Source: Kordia sp. (GTDB lineage: Bacteria; Bacteroidota; Bacteroidia; Flavobacteriales; Flavobacteriaceae). From it: a stretch of DNA of 64,000 nucleotides. Location: the NCBI RefSeq assembly GCF_022447245.1, contig NZ_JAKVBC010000032.1, positions 1-64,000 on the forward strand, read 5' to 3'. Shown one piece after another: positions 30,831-39,157 of the stretch; positions within the stretch are counted from its first letter, which is position 1, and each line of letters begins with the position of its first letter. Below the pieces are notes generated by a model. It made no database searches. It worked only from the letters and a program-made list of their open reading frames with translations, and was not told the origin of the DNA. The position numbers were made by a program, and so were the translations under genes.

Positions 30831-30860
30831 GAGCGTCGTAAATATTTTATAAGCGTCATT
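30831..30860. promoter_or_regulatory. Second two-copy operator-like site, 20-bp period
   Basis: AGCGTC occurs at 30832-30837 and 30852-30857, exactly 20 bp apart. The 16 bases at 30843-30858 are identical to 4593-4608. It lies about 230 bp upstream of cutC. Read leftward, a TA-containing box (TAGTACTT, a poor TAnnTTTG) lies at nearly the same distance as the good one at the first site, so the target could also be a leftward transcript through the palindromic repeats. Confidence 0.45.
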
Positions 30861-30978
30861 TTTTGAACCAAAAACAAACATTTTATACACACTAAAAAGT
30901 CCTACAATCAAAAAATCATATCAATAATTGCAGGATAAGTCGCAATAGAAAAGATTAATAAATAATATATTTGGTACA

Positions 30979-31017
30979 TTGCTTCAACAGGCTCAGTATA
31001 AATAATGCTCAGCAATC
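30979..31017. repeat. Short imperfect palindrome of the GGCTCAG/GCTCAG type
   Basis: ATTGCTTCAACAGGCTCAG and its partner GCTCAGCAAT form an imperfect inverted repeat in the leader region of cutC. It resembles the dispersed TTCGAC...CTCAG elements seen elsewhere in the window. Confidence 0.35.
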
Positions 31018-31086
31018 ATAAAAGAAGTTGAATATGAGCTAGACTAATTAACGAATAAACAAACCAACAAATAACTATTTCAAAGT

Positions 31087-31812
31087 ATGCTCCTAGAAAT
31101 CTGCGCAAGTTCCTATCCTTCTGCCATCAATGCTGAAACAGCAGGTGCGCATCGTATTGAATTGTGTTCAGAATTGGCGGTTGGCGGAATTACACCTTCA
31201 TACGGATTACTTAAAAAAGTATGTGCAAATCTCAACATTCCCGTTTGTGTACTTATTCGTCCGAGAAGTGGCGATTTTACATATACAGCTGCTGAATTTG
31301 AGATTATGAAAGAAAACATTCAACTGTGTAAAGAATTGGGTTGTGCAGGCATCGTTTCTGGCGTATTACACAAAGATTTTACAATTGATATCGAACGTAC
31401 ACAGGAATTAGTTGAACTATCAAAACCGATGACATTTACCTTTCACCGCGGTTTTGATTGGACACCAAATCCTAAAGAAGCTATCAAGAAATTAGCTGCT
31501 ATAGCTATAGATCGCGTGTTGACTTCTGGACAAGCTGCTGCCGCCAAAAAAGGCATTCCACTTTTAAAAGAATTACAAGAAATTGCAGGAAATGATCTTA
31601 TCGTTATGCCCGGCGGTGGCATCAATCCTGAAAATGCTTCACTATTTAAAGAAAGTGGTTTTCAAGAAATTCATTGTTCAGCAACAAGTTTACAGGAATC
31701 CATCGATGAACCAAAAATCAGTATGAACAGTCACAAATTTTTAAGTGATATTCATATAGCAACTTCAGATACCAAAAAAATAAAACAAATACTAGCGAGT
31801 ATTCAATCATGA
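31087..31812 (+). CDS. cutC: CutC-family TIM-barrel protein
   Basis: 241 residues, family length. Motifs are EICASS, AHRIELCSELAVGGITPSYG, IRPRSGDFTY, GIVSGVLHKDF, FTFHRGFD, DRVLTSGQ and MPGGGINPEN. The fold is a TIM barrel in the cytoplasm. The family was named for copper tolerance, but in E. coli that phenotype was later traced to the MicL small RNA encoded at cutC, so the biochemical role is open. Here it starts an operon with a PNGase F-like protein (4-bp overlap) and a beta-mannosidase, which hints at sugar metabolism (inference). Confidence 0.93.
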   Translation: MLLEICASSYPSAINAETAGAHRIELCSELAVGGITPSYGLLKKVCANLNIPVCVLIRPRSGDFTYTAAEFEIMKENIQLCKELGCAGIVSGVLHKDFTIDIERTQELVELSKPMTFTFHRGFDWTPNPKEAIKKLAAIAIDRVLTSGQAAAAKKGIPLLKELQEIAGNDLIVMPGGGINPENASLFKESGFQEIHCSATSLQESIDEPKISMNSHKFLSDIHIATSDTKKIKQILASIQS

Positions 31813-33017
31813 AAAATATTCAAAAAATAAGTCTATTCATAATCATCTTTTGTACTGCATGTACAGAACAGAAATTAGAAAGCATAGGCGATACTTCTAT
31901 TACAGTATTCAATAAAGAGAATTTACATTTTAACATGGCTTTCAAAGAAAATGTAGCGGAAGACGAAAACGGACTCTTGCGATTGGATGCTGGTCGTGTG
32001 CTTGTCAAAAAAATAAAACTTCCAGACTATCAACTACAGCCAGAAGTCACACTACATGTAACACTTACTTCAAATGGTGATCCTTGGGACAAATCGGGTT
32101 CCATGTTTGTAATTCCAAAAACTTCCAACCTAAGTTTAGTGGATTTTGAGACAGGGAAGTTTGATCTTAAAACACTAAAACAAAAATTTCCTGCAATTTC
32201 TACGTATAAAAAAGACAGTCTTTTACACGAACCAAATCTGGAGCTGTTACGTTTTATGACACCATTTGGTGTAGGACATTTTACCAATGATGAGCGTGTT
32301 AAAAGTCGCAAACCAGTGTACATTCCGAAATGGGAAAACGAAGTCAATTGGTCGCAAAACATTACACATTTATTGCCTTTATTAGAAGATGAAGTATATG
32401 TCGGCGTATTTATTGATACATGGACAAAAGAAGGTTATAACATTACCGCTACATTGGATTTTAAAGAAAGTGAAATTCCAAATCATGCTAAAAAACAACA
32501 AACCATTATACCCTTAGTGAATACTTCTAAATATGCTTCTGATCAAAAATTATATGATGAATTTTCTCGTTCGGACTTAACTGTTACATTTGAAATGCCG
32601 GCGAGTTATAAAAATGCCAAACTGTACTATATCACCACAGGACACGGCGGACATGCTGGTGGAGATGAGTTTGTAAAAAAAGAAAACAACATCTCGTTAG
32701 ACGGAGAAACGATCAAAGCATTTATTCCTTGGCGTGACGATTGTGCGAGTTTTAGACGTTTCAATCCGACTTCGGGAACTTGGAAAGCTAATGAATTTTA
32801 TGATGATGTAGATGATTGTGAAAAAATCGCCTCTTCCGATTTATCACGCTCCAATTGGTGTCCAGGAAGTGACATTCAACCTGAAATCATTCCGTTAGAT
32901 AATATTTCACAAGGAAAACACACATTAAAAATATCAATTCCAGAAGCACAAGAAGCCAAACAAGGCGAAGACAACTATTGGATGGTTTCTGCTTACATCG
33001 TATATGACAATGAATAA
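31809..33017 (+). CDS. PNGase F-like peptide:N-glycosidase lipoprotein
   Basis: 402 residues with a lipoprotein signal (CTAC, Cys18). The N-terminal half holds paired beta-sandwich strands (VTLHVTLTSNGDPWDKSG, LLRFMTPFGVGHFTNDE). The C-terminal half has TGHGGHAGGDEF, FIPWRDDCASFRRFNP and SNWCPGSD, the arrangement that in PNGase F carries the acidic active-site residues and Cys pairs. These enzymes release whole N-glycans by cutting GlcNAc-Asn. It overlaps cutC by 4 bp and the GH2 gene by 14 bp, so tight coupling is expected. Activity is inferred from family. Confidence 0.88.
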   Translation: MKNIQKISLFIIIFCTACTEQKLESIGDTSITVFNKENLHFNMAFKENVAEDENGLLRLDAGRVLVKKIKLPDYQLQPEVTLHVTLTSNGDPWDKSGSMFVIPKTSNLSLVDFETGKFDLKTLKQKFPAISTYKKDSLLHEPNLELLRFMTPFGVGHFTNDERVKSRKPVYIPKWENEVNWSQNITHLLPLLEDEVYVGVFIDTWTKEGYNITATLDFKESEIPNHAKKQQTIIPLVNTSKYASDQKLYDEFSRSDLTVTFEMPASYKNAKLYYITTGHGGHAGGDEFVKKENNISLDGETIKAFIPWRDDCASFRRFNPTSGTWKANEFYDDVDDCEKIASSDLSRSNWCPGSDIQPEIIPLDNISQGKHTLKISIPEAQEAKQGEDNYWMVSAYIVYDNE

Positions 33018-35553
33018 AATTTTCACACTTTTACTCGTACTCCTAATGATTAGTTGTGCCAAAGACGATCGACCAACTGTAGCAAATATTCACCAAAACT
33101 GGGAATTTAAAGAAACTACAGATACCAATTGGAATACGGCAAGTGTTCCCGGAAATGTATATTCTGACTTGCTTTCACATAACAAAATTCCAGATCCTTT
33201 TTTGGGTTCCAATGAGTTGAATGTCCAATGGGTTCCTACCAAAGATTGGGAATATCAAACTACTTTCAATCTAGACGAAGAAACATTAAAGAAATCAAAT
33301 ATTGAGTTGACCTTTGAAGGTCTGGATACCTATGCTAGTATTTACCTCAACGATTCGTTAATCGGGAAAACCAACAACGCTTTCCGTACGTGGAAATTTG
33401 ATATTAAAGACCTGGCTAAAGCTGAAAACTCATTACGCATTGGTTTTCAAAAAACTAGCGTTCACGAAGAAAAAGAAACAGCCAAACTAGAGTATTTATT
33501 AAATCCAGGTATTCGTGTATTTACTAGAAAAGCGCAATTTCAATATGGTTGGGATTGGGGACCAATTGTGAATACGTCTGGAATTTGGAAGCCGATCAAA
33601 ATTACCTCCTGGAACAACATGAAGTTGGACGATGTCTTTTTTAAGCAAGAAGAACTCACCGATTCCATAGCTTCTTTGAATGTAGAATATACAATCTCTG
33701 CTGACGAAGATGTAAAAGATGCTACTTTTGAAATAAAAAACGGAGAAGCAATTCATACTGTCAAATTCCCTGTATACAAAGGAACACATACTTATACGAC
33801 ACGATTTCAGATTAAAAACCCAAACCGTTGGTGGACGTATAATTTAGGAACACCGCATTTATATGAATTAGATGTAAAGCTGAAGCAAGGGAACGATTTA
33901 AAAGCACAGAAAACCGTAAAAGTTGGATTGCGTACTATTGAATTAGTTAGAGAAACTGACGAAAAAGGAGAAACTTTCTACTTTAAACTCAATGGCATTC
34001 CAGTGTTTATGAAAGGAGCCAATTACATTCCGCAACACAGCATGCAAGACAAAGTAACGGATGCACATTATGAAAAACTATTAAATGATGTCAAAGACGC
34101 CAATATGAACATGTTGCGTGTTTGGGGCGGCGGAATTTATGAAAACGATATCTTTTACAAACTCTGTGATGAAAAAGGAATTTTAGTATGGCAAGATTTT
34201 ATGTTTGCTTGCGCGATGTATCCTGGAGACAAAGCCTTTTTAGACAATGTACAACAAGAAGCGATTGACCAAGTAAGTCGTTTGCGCAACTATGCCTCTA
34301 TTGCACTTTGGTGCGGAAACAATGAAAACAATGAAGCGTGGCATCGTTGGGGCTGGCAAGCGGACAAAACCGAAGCGCAACGAAAAGCAATTTGGGATAG
34401 TTATTTAGCGGTTTTTGATCGTATTTTACCAGAAACAGTTGCCAAATACCATCCTTCCATTTCTTATTGGGAAAGTTCGCCGAGTTACGGACGTGGCGAT
34501 GAAAGATTTCAGTTTGAAGGCGATGCACACGATTGGGGCGTTTGGCATGATGCCTTGCCTTTTGAACGCTTTGAGCAAAAAGTACCACGTTTTATGAGCG
34601 AATTCGGTTTTCAATCCTTTCCATCGTATGAAGCCATTCGTGCGTTTACAGGAGAAGACAGTATCAGTATCAATCACGATAGTTATATCACGCATCAAAA
34701 GCATCCGAGAGGTTTCAAGCTTATTCGTGAATATATGGAACGCGATTATCCCGTACCAACTGCTGGAGATGATTATGTATACATGAGTCAACTTACACAG
34801 GCCAAAGGAATCACCATGGGCATGGAAGCTGAACGTCGTGCGATGCCATATTGCATGGGAAGTTTGTATTGGCAATTAAACGATTGTTGGCCTGTAGTTT
34901 CATGGTCGAGTATCGATTTTATGGGGAATTGGAAAGCTTTACACTACAAAGCAAAGAAATCCTTTGAAGACGTGTTAATTTCTTCTATTGTAGAAAATGA
35001 TACCATCAATACCTATATTGTTTCTGATAAGTTGCAAGACATAGAAGGTGATTTTACTTTAGAGTTTTTGGACTTCAATGGAACAATCATTCATAGTACA
35101 AAACAAAAATTAACGGTTGTAGCAAATACAAGTCAGATAGTAGCTAAAACACCTATGACTGATATCAAAGGGAATGCGAGTGAATATGTGATGAGAGCAG
35201 TCTTTATTTCGACTCCGCTCAATACAAATGCTCAGACTGGTGATACTTTGACTTCAAATTCTCTTTTCTATGTAGCACGGCCTAAAGAGTTGAACTTACC
35301 GAAAGAAGACATCTCCACAAAAGTTACCAAAACAGAAGATGGATTTACGATTGAGGTTTCTGCTAAGACCTTACAAAAGGATGTATTTTTATATACAAAA
35401 GCCAAAGGTCATTTTTCAGACAACTTCATTGATGTTTTACCGAATCAAACCATTACGATTACATTTACCACCGAAGCAGAAAGCATTGATGATTTAGCGT
35501 TTAAAACCTTGAATGGGATTCAACGAAAAGTAGCAAAATCTGCAAACTACTAA
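33004..35553 (+). CDS. GH2 beta-mannosidase lipoprotein
   Basis: 849 residues. The lipobox MISC gives Cys18. GH2 domain order: a jelly-roll sugar-binding domain (PGNVYSDLL, WEYQTTF, LTFEGLDTYASIYLND), an immunoglobulin-like domain, then a TIM barrel with MLRVWGGGIYENDIFY, acid/base Glu441 in CGNNENNEA, and nucleophile Glu533 in MSEFGFQSFP. YQLNDCWPVVSWSSIDF near 620 is typical of beta-mannosidases. It removes the core beta-1,4-mannose of N-glycans. The C-terminal part carries a short repeat-derived stretch (see 35208). Confidence 0.94.
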   Translation: MTMNKIFTLLLVLLMISCAKDDRPTVANIHQNWEFKETTDTNWNTASVPGNVYSDLLSHNKIPDPFLGSNELNVQWVPTKDWEYQTTFNLDEETLKKSNIELTFEGLDTYASIYLNDSLIGKTNNAFRTWKFDIKDLAKAENSLRIGFQKTSVHEEKETAKLEYLLNPGIRVFTRKAQFQYGWDWGPIVNTSGIWKPIKITSWNNMKLDDVFFKQEELTDSIASLNVEYTISADEDVKDATFEIKNGEAIHTVKFPVYKGTHTYTTRFQIKNPNRWWTYNLGTPHLYELDVKLKQGNDLKAQKTVKVGLRTIELVRETDEKGETFYFKLNGIPVFMKGANYIPQHSMQDKVTDAHYEKLLNDVKDANMNMLRVWGGGIYENDIFYKLCDEKGILVWQDFMFACAMYPGDKAFLDNVQQEAIDQVSRLRNYASIALWCGNNENNEAWHRWGWQADKTEAQRKAIWDSYLAVFDRILPETVAKYHPSISYWESSPSYGRGDERFQFEGDAHDWGVWHDALPFERFEQKVPRFMSEFGFQSFPSYEAIRAFTGEDSISINHDSYITHQKHPRGFKLIREYMERDYPVPTAGDDYVYMSQLTQAKGITMGMEAERRAMPYCMGSLYWQLNDCWPVVSWSSIDFMGNWKALHYKAKKSFEDVLISSIVENDTINTYIVSDKLQDIEGDFTLEFLDFNGTIIHSTKQKLTVVANTSQIVAKTPMTDIKGNASEYVMRAVFISTPLNTNAQTGDTLTSNSLFYVARPKELNLPKEDISTKVTKTEDGFTIEVSAKTLQKDVFLYTKAKGHFSDNFIDVLPNQTITITFTTEAESIDDLAFKTLNGIQRKVAKSANY
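35208..35221. repeat. TTCGACTCCGCTCA repeat element inside the beta-mannosidase gene
   Basis: Identical over 14 bases to 22965-22978. A second half (TGCTCAGACTGG) follows 10 bp later, so part of a dispersed palindromic element seems to be read in frame as the FISTPLNTNAQTGDTL segment of the GH2 C-terminal domain. Confidence 0.45.
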
Positions 35554-35571
35554 AGACAATAAATATTCATC

Positions 35572-35599
35572 AAAAAGCACATTCATTGAATGGCTTTTT
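35572..35599 (+). terminator. Intrinsic terminator of the cutC-PNGase-GH2 operon
   Basis: AAAAAGC(A)CATTC pairs with GAATGGCTTTTT around a 3-nt loop, ending in Ts. It lies 18 bp after the GH2 stop. Confidence 0.75.
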
Positions 35600-35709
35600 C
35601 TTTAGGTGTGACTTTTTACTTTTATGGTAGTAAATTCAAATTAAATTTACCTTCCTTTGAAATTTAAATTCACAATGAAAACTGTATTTTAGCTTTACAA
35701 TCATACTAC

Positions 35710-36264
35710 ATGAAAGATAACGATTACGCATATACCATAAAAGATACTGAAATAATAGGAAACTATGTAAAACGCACTGCCAATCAAAATATGTTACGAA
35801 TTGCTAGTGTAATGACTATTTTATTACTACTCCTTTTTTGGTTTACGTATAGTTATCATGCGCATACAGTAATCATGCCGCCAATGGCAATGATGCTTGT
35901 CGGAGTTACAGTATTTGTATATATCTTTTCTTTTATTCAAATTAGAAACATTGCAAGTAAAACTTTTTTCAATATTACAGAAACCATTGTTGAAAAAGTT
36001 GTTGTCAAAGAAGAATTGAATTGGACAAATCAATTCGCACAAAATAGACTTGAAAAAAAGTATGGCGAAAAAGCAAATCGAAGCTTTCTAACCCATGAAA
36101 TAGAAACGACCAAAATAACACCGAATGACATCATTGTAAAAAGTTATGATTACAATTTATTTAATGCTAATGGGAAAATTGTAATTCCTAAAGAAATAAA
36201 TGATTTCCATAAGGTAAAAGCGTTTATCTTAGCGCATCCAGAAAAATTCAAAATAAATTCCTAA
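35710..36264 (+). CDS. Two-helix membrane protein with cytosolic domain
   Basis: 184 residues. Two hydrophobic helices lie near residues 30-48 and 55-78, flanked by soluble parts; the C-terminal 100 residues look like a PH-like or YcxB-type domain (ITPNDIIVKSYDYNLFNANGKIVIPKEI). Such proteins are usually of unknown role. It stands 9 bp before the first of four exported paralogues and may be in their unit. Confidence 0.6.
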   Translation: MKDNDYAYTIKDTEIIGNYVKRTANQNMLRIASVMTILLLLLFWFTYSYHAHTVIMPPMAMMLVGVTVFVYIFSFIQIRNIASKTFFNITETIVEKVVVKEELNWTNQFAQNRLEKKYGEKANRSFLTHEIETTKITPNDIIVKSYDYNLFNANGKIVIPKEINDFHKVKAFILAHPEKFKINS

Positions 36265-36273
36265 GGTGCATTT

Positions 36274-36780
36274 ATGAAAAAATCCATTTACATTGCTATA
36301 TTCTCTTTTGTCTCTATGGTATGTATTTCCTGTACTTCAGAGTCGAAACCAGAAGATTTTGCTTCAAAAAAAGCGTTTGGTTTACTGCAAAAAATGAACA
36401 CGATGTCGCAAGAAGAGTTTAACAGCCATTTTATTTCATTGAACGAATTGCGTGAGATTGTAAAAGACACTGCGGTAAATGAAACTTTTAGAAATGCTAT
36501 TACCCGTGTTTCAAAGGAAATTCACAACAACAGACTACAACAATCGTATACCATGATAAAAGAATCAGGAAAGCGATTTGAAATTGATTGGAAAGACATC
36601 TCCTTTAAAGAATATCCGTATGTCATGCGAGATGAGGAAAACGCACTCACATTTCAAGATGGTTTCTTAGCCTTTGATTACAAAGAAAAAAAGTTAGTCG
36701 CTAAAATTGTTTCTATTCAATATAAAGACAAAAAATACTTATTTAATTTTTCTAATATAGAACCTGTACGCAAGCAATAA
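36274..36780 (+). CDS. Exported lipoprotein, tandem paralogue 1 of 4
   Basis: 168 residues with lipobox CISC (Cys20). The mature part starts with an alpha-helical region (AFGLLQKMNTMSQEEFNSHFISLNELREI), then a beta-rich end (IDWKDISFKEYPYVMRDEEN, FLAFDYKEKKLVAKI). It shares layout with the next three genes but is the most diverged. The family is not recognised; the cystatin/NTF2-like size suggests a small periplasmic alpha+beta fold. Confidence 0.7.
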   Translation: MKKSIYIAIFSFVSMVCISCTSESKPEDFASKKAFGLLQKMNTMSQEEFNSHFISLNELREIVKDTAVNETFRNAITRVSKEIHNNRLQQSYTMIKESGKRFEIDWKDISFKEYPYVMRDEENALTFQDGFLAFDYKEKKLVAKIVSIQYKDKKYLFNFSNIEPVRKQ

Positions 36781-36857
36781 TCGTAGAAATCATTCTGATT
36801 GTAGTTATAGGCTTGGTTAATTTTTCTATCTTTAGAAAATAACTTACGCATATCCCG

Positions 36858-37370
36858 ATGAAAAAAATACAACTTATTGTCACCGTTTTGGTTGCCGCTG
36901 CCTTATTCATTTCTTGTAAAAACTCTAAAGGTGTTTCTAAACCTGATGATATTGGGAAATACGCCTTTGCGATGTTGAAAGATTTTGACAACATTACTAA
37001 AGACAATTATATCAATTCAATTTTCACGATTGACGAAATTAAAGCATTTGGAAAACGAAATGCTGAAACCTTAGAATCAAAGGCACTTAAAGAAATTGAG
37101 AGACTTGAAAAAGGAAATTATAATCGACGCATGGGGAACGACTACAATCGTTTGAAAGAAAGAGCTATAAAGGAGGGAATTTCTTGGAATGCGATTGCAT
37201 ATGACGATTATGAGTTTGAGGAAAGAGATGAAGATGGAATTAAAGCCTATCGTGGAAAGTTAACATTCAAACACAAGGATAAAACCTATAATGTTTCTAC
37301 CATTTCAGTGTTGATTGAAGAAACATATACCTTAGTTCGAATTTTCAGACTTAATAAAGAAGCAAAATAA
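36858..37370 (+). CDS. Exported lipoprotein, tandem paralogue 2 of 4
   Basis: 170 residues with lipobox FISC (Cys20). Shared core: a KPDDIGKYAFAMLKDFDNITKDN-type helix, TIDEIKAFG, YNRLKERAIKEGISWNAIAYDDYEFEERDEDGIKAYRGKL with FKHKDKTYNV. It stands 77 bp after paralogue 1 and 24 bp before paralogue 3, so the row may be one transcript. Function unknown. Confidence 0.72.
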   Translation: MKKIQLIVTVLVAAALFISCKNSKGVSKPDDIGKYAFAMLKDFDNITKDNYINSIFTIDEIKAFGKRNAETLESKALKEIERLEKGNYNRRMGNDYNRLKERAIKEGISWNAIAYDDYEFEERDEDGIKAYRGKLTFKHKDKTYNVSTISVLIEETYTLVRIFRLNKEAK

Positions 37371-37394
37371 AATTATAATACAGAAACTTTTTCC

Positions 37395-37901
37395 ATGAAA
37401 AAATTACAATTCATTTTTAGTATCATCCTTGCTACTGCTCTTTTAATCTCTTGCCAAAACCCAAAACATTTTTCAAAAGCAGAAGACCTTGGAAAGTATA
37501 CATTTGACTTTTTAAAAAAGCTGGAAAATGTCTCCAAAGAACAATTTCTAAATAATTTATTAACGCTTAAAGAATTTAAAGAATTTGCTAATAAGAAAGA
37601 CGATTCGATGCAAGATATTGTAAAAGAAAGCATTGAACGATTGGACAAAAAGACTTACGAAGCAGGGTTGCTTAGACAATACACATTACTAAAAGAAAAA
37701 GGCAAGCAATACAATATTGTATGGAATGATATTAGTTATGTTGACTTTACCTATGAACAACGAACAGATGATGTTATGACCGGAATCCGTGGGAATTTAA
37801 TATTTAAACATAAGGATACTGAATACAAAGTACTCACTTCTGCATTACAAGATGGTGATATTTATGTTCCAGTAATCATTAACAGATTATCTAAAAACTA
37901 A
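37395..37901 (+). CDS. Exported lipoprotein, tandem paralogue 3 of 4
   Basis: 168 residues with lipobox LISC (Cys20). Core as in paralogue 2: LGKYTFDFLKKLENVSKEQFLNNLLT, LKEKGKQYNIVWNDISYVDFTYEQR, IRGNLIFKHKDTEYKV, ALQDGDIYVPVIINRL. It is closest to paralogue 4, from which it is separated by only 13 bp. Function unknown. Confidence 0.72.
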   Translation: MKKLQFIFSIILATALLISCQNPKHFSKAEDLGKYTFDFLKKLENVSKEQFLNNLLTLKEFKEFANKKDDSMQDIVKESIERLDKKTYEAGLLRQYTLLKEKGKQYNIVWNDISYVDFTYEQRTDDVMTGIRGNLIFKHKDTEYKVLTSALQDGDIYVPVIINRLSKN

Positions 37902-37914
37902 AAACTACAGACTC

Positions 37915-38433
37915 ATGAAAAAGATATCTTTTCTTTTCATTGCATTTTTGACGATCTCTTTTTCAGGATTTAGTCAAAATTCAGAACCAATTAAAAATGC
38001 TGATGGAGTTGGTAAATACACCTTGAACCTCCTAAAGAACTTTGAAAATACTTCCGAAGAAGAATTTGTAAATAGTTTGATGACTACTGAAGACATCATA
38101 AAGTTTGCTGAAAAAGTTGCTGATACCGCTGTTGGTAATAACTTGAAAAAAGAAATTACCAAAATGGGCGCTACTAAATATTATAGCAGAGTAGCAGAAG
38201 TATATCACGACCTTAAAGAAAAAGGTAAAGAATATGGTATTGTATGGAAAGATATTGCCTATGTAGACTTTACCTATGAGCTTCGTGATAAAAAAGGTAT
38301 CAAAGGTATAGAAGGTGCGTTAGTTTTTTCATGCAAAGGAACTAAGTATAAAGTAAAAACAGATGCCTTGTATGATGGTGACGCTTACCTGCCCATCATT
38401 GTTAGAAAATTATATAAGAAAGACGATGACTAA
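37915..38433 (+). CDS. Exported soluble protein, tandem paralogue 4 of 4
   Basis: 172 residues. Same core as paralogue 3 (GVGKYTLNLLKNFENTSEEEF, YGIVWKDIAYVDFTYELRDKKG, YKVKTDALYDGDAYLPIIVRKL). The signal ends SFSGFSQ with no lipobox Cys, so it would be released instead of lipidated. It ends in an acidic KKDDD tail. The stop overlaps the convergent LOG-family gene by 4 bp. Confidence 0.72.
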   Translation: MKKISFLFIAFLTISFSGFSQNSEPIKNADGVGKYTLNLLKNFENTSEEEFVNSLMTTEDIIKFAEKVADTAVGNNLKKEITKMGATKYYSRVAEVYHDLKEKGKEYGIVWKDIAYVDFTYELRDKKGIKGIEGALVFSCKGTKYKVKTDALYDGDAYLPIIVRKLYKKDDD

Positions 38434-39002
38434 ATTTTCAACCATTTTGGAGTCGCTTGTGGTACAAAGTTGCGCATGCGCTCCAATAATTTTGTGACAT
38501 CAGTTTCTATGATGAGCATGTCAAAATTCTTTTCTTTAAGTAGTTGTTTTTGCATCATGGTTTTCATCAAGGCAATCAATTCGTCATAATAACCATTACT
38601 GTTTAGTATTGCCACAGGATGTGCTATTTGTGCCAATTGTAGCGCTGTAATTACTTCAAAAAATTCTTCCATGGTTCCAAATCCGCCTGGAAGTGCAATA
38701 AATCCTTCCGAAAGTTCAATCATTTTCATCTTACGTTCTACCATGGTTTCAGTAGTATGTAACTCTGTAAGATTGGTATGTGCGATTTCTTTTCGTTTCA
38801 AAAACTCAGGAATAACACCAATTACTTCTCCTCCATTTTCTAAAGCCGCATGAGCAACAGTTCCCATAATTCCAATTTTTGCACCGCCGTAAATGACTGC
38901 AATATTTTCTTGTGCTAATTTTTTTCCTAATTCCGTAGCGTCTTCTACGATTTTGGGATCGTTTCCTAAGCTACTTCCACAATAAATGGCTATACTTTTC
39001 AT
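38430..39002 (-). CDS. LOG-family (TIGR00730) nucleotide phosphoribohydrolase
   Basis: 190 residues, Rossmann-like. MKSIAIYCGSSLGND binds nucleotide, VIYGGAKIGIMGTVA follows, and the PGGFGTMEEFFE signature is near residue 95. Related proteins release the base from nucleoside 5'-monophosphates, including cytokinin ribotides. Cytoplasmic. The physiological substrate in non-plant-associated bacteria is unclear. Confidence 0.9.
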   Translation of the reverse strand: MKSIAIYCGSSLGNDPKIVEDATELGKKLAQENIAVIYGGAKIGIMGTVAHAALENGGEVIGVIPEFLKRKEIAHTNLTELHTTETMVERKMKMIELSEGFIALPGGFGTMEEFFEVITALQLAQIAHPVAILNSNGYYDELIALMKTMMQKQLLKEKNFDMLIIETDVTKLLERMRNFVPQATPKWLKI

Positions 39003-39054
39003 TTGTTAGACTTGTTATACATGTTATACTTGTTATAAACTATAAAATATGAAA

Positions 39055-39138
39055 CGTCATTGCGAAAGTTTTGAAAAAACTTGTGGCAATCTGTTTGTAT
39101 TGAAACAAATTACTTCGTCATACTTCCTCGTAATGATG
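39055..39138. repeat. CGTCATTGCGA dispersed intergenic repeat, copy A
   Basis: It starts CGTCATTGCGAAAG, holds GTGGCAATCTG in the middle, and ends CTTCGTCATACTTCCTCGTAATGATG, so the ends are inverted. This matches the widespread CGTCATTGCGA...GCAATCT...CGTAATGACG intergenic element (recall). The copy ends just inside the 3' flank of prmC. Confidence 0.6.
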
Positions 39139-39157
39139 TTTTCATTTACTTCAAATT

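Noticed and set aside
31087-31812. Copper-resistance locus
   Set aside because: Apart from CutC itself, no copper ATPase, chaperone or regulator is nearby; the context is glycan enzymes.
34298-34875. Overlapping minus-strand ORFs of 96 and 149 codons inside the beta-mannosidase gene
   Set aside because: They are antisense shadows of a well-supported GH2 catalytic domain that carries both active-site glutamates.
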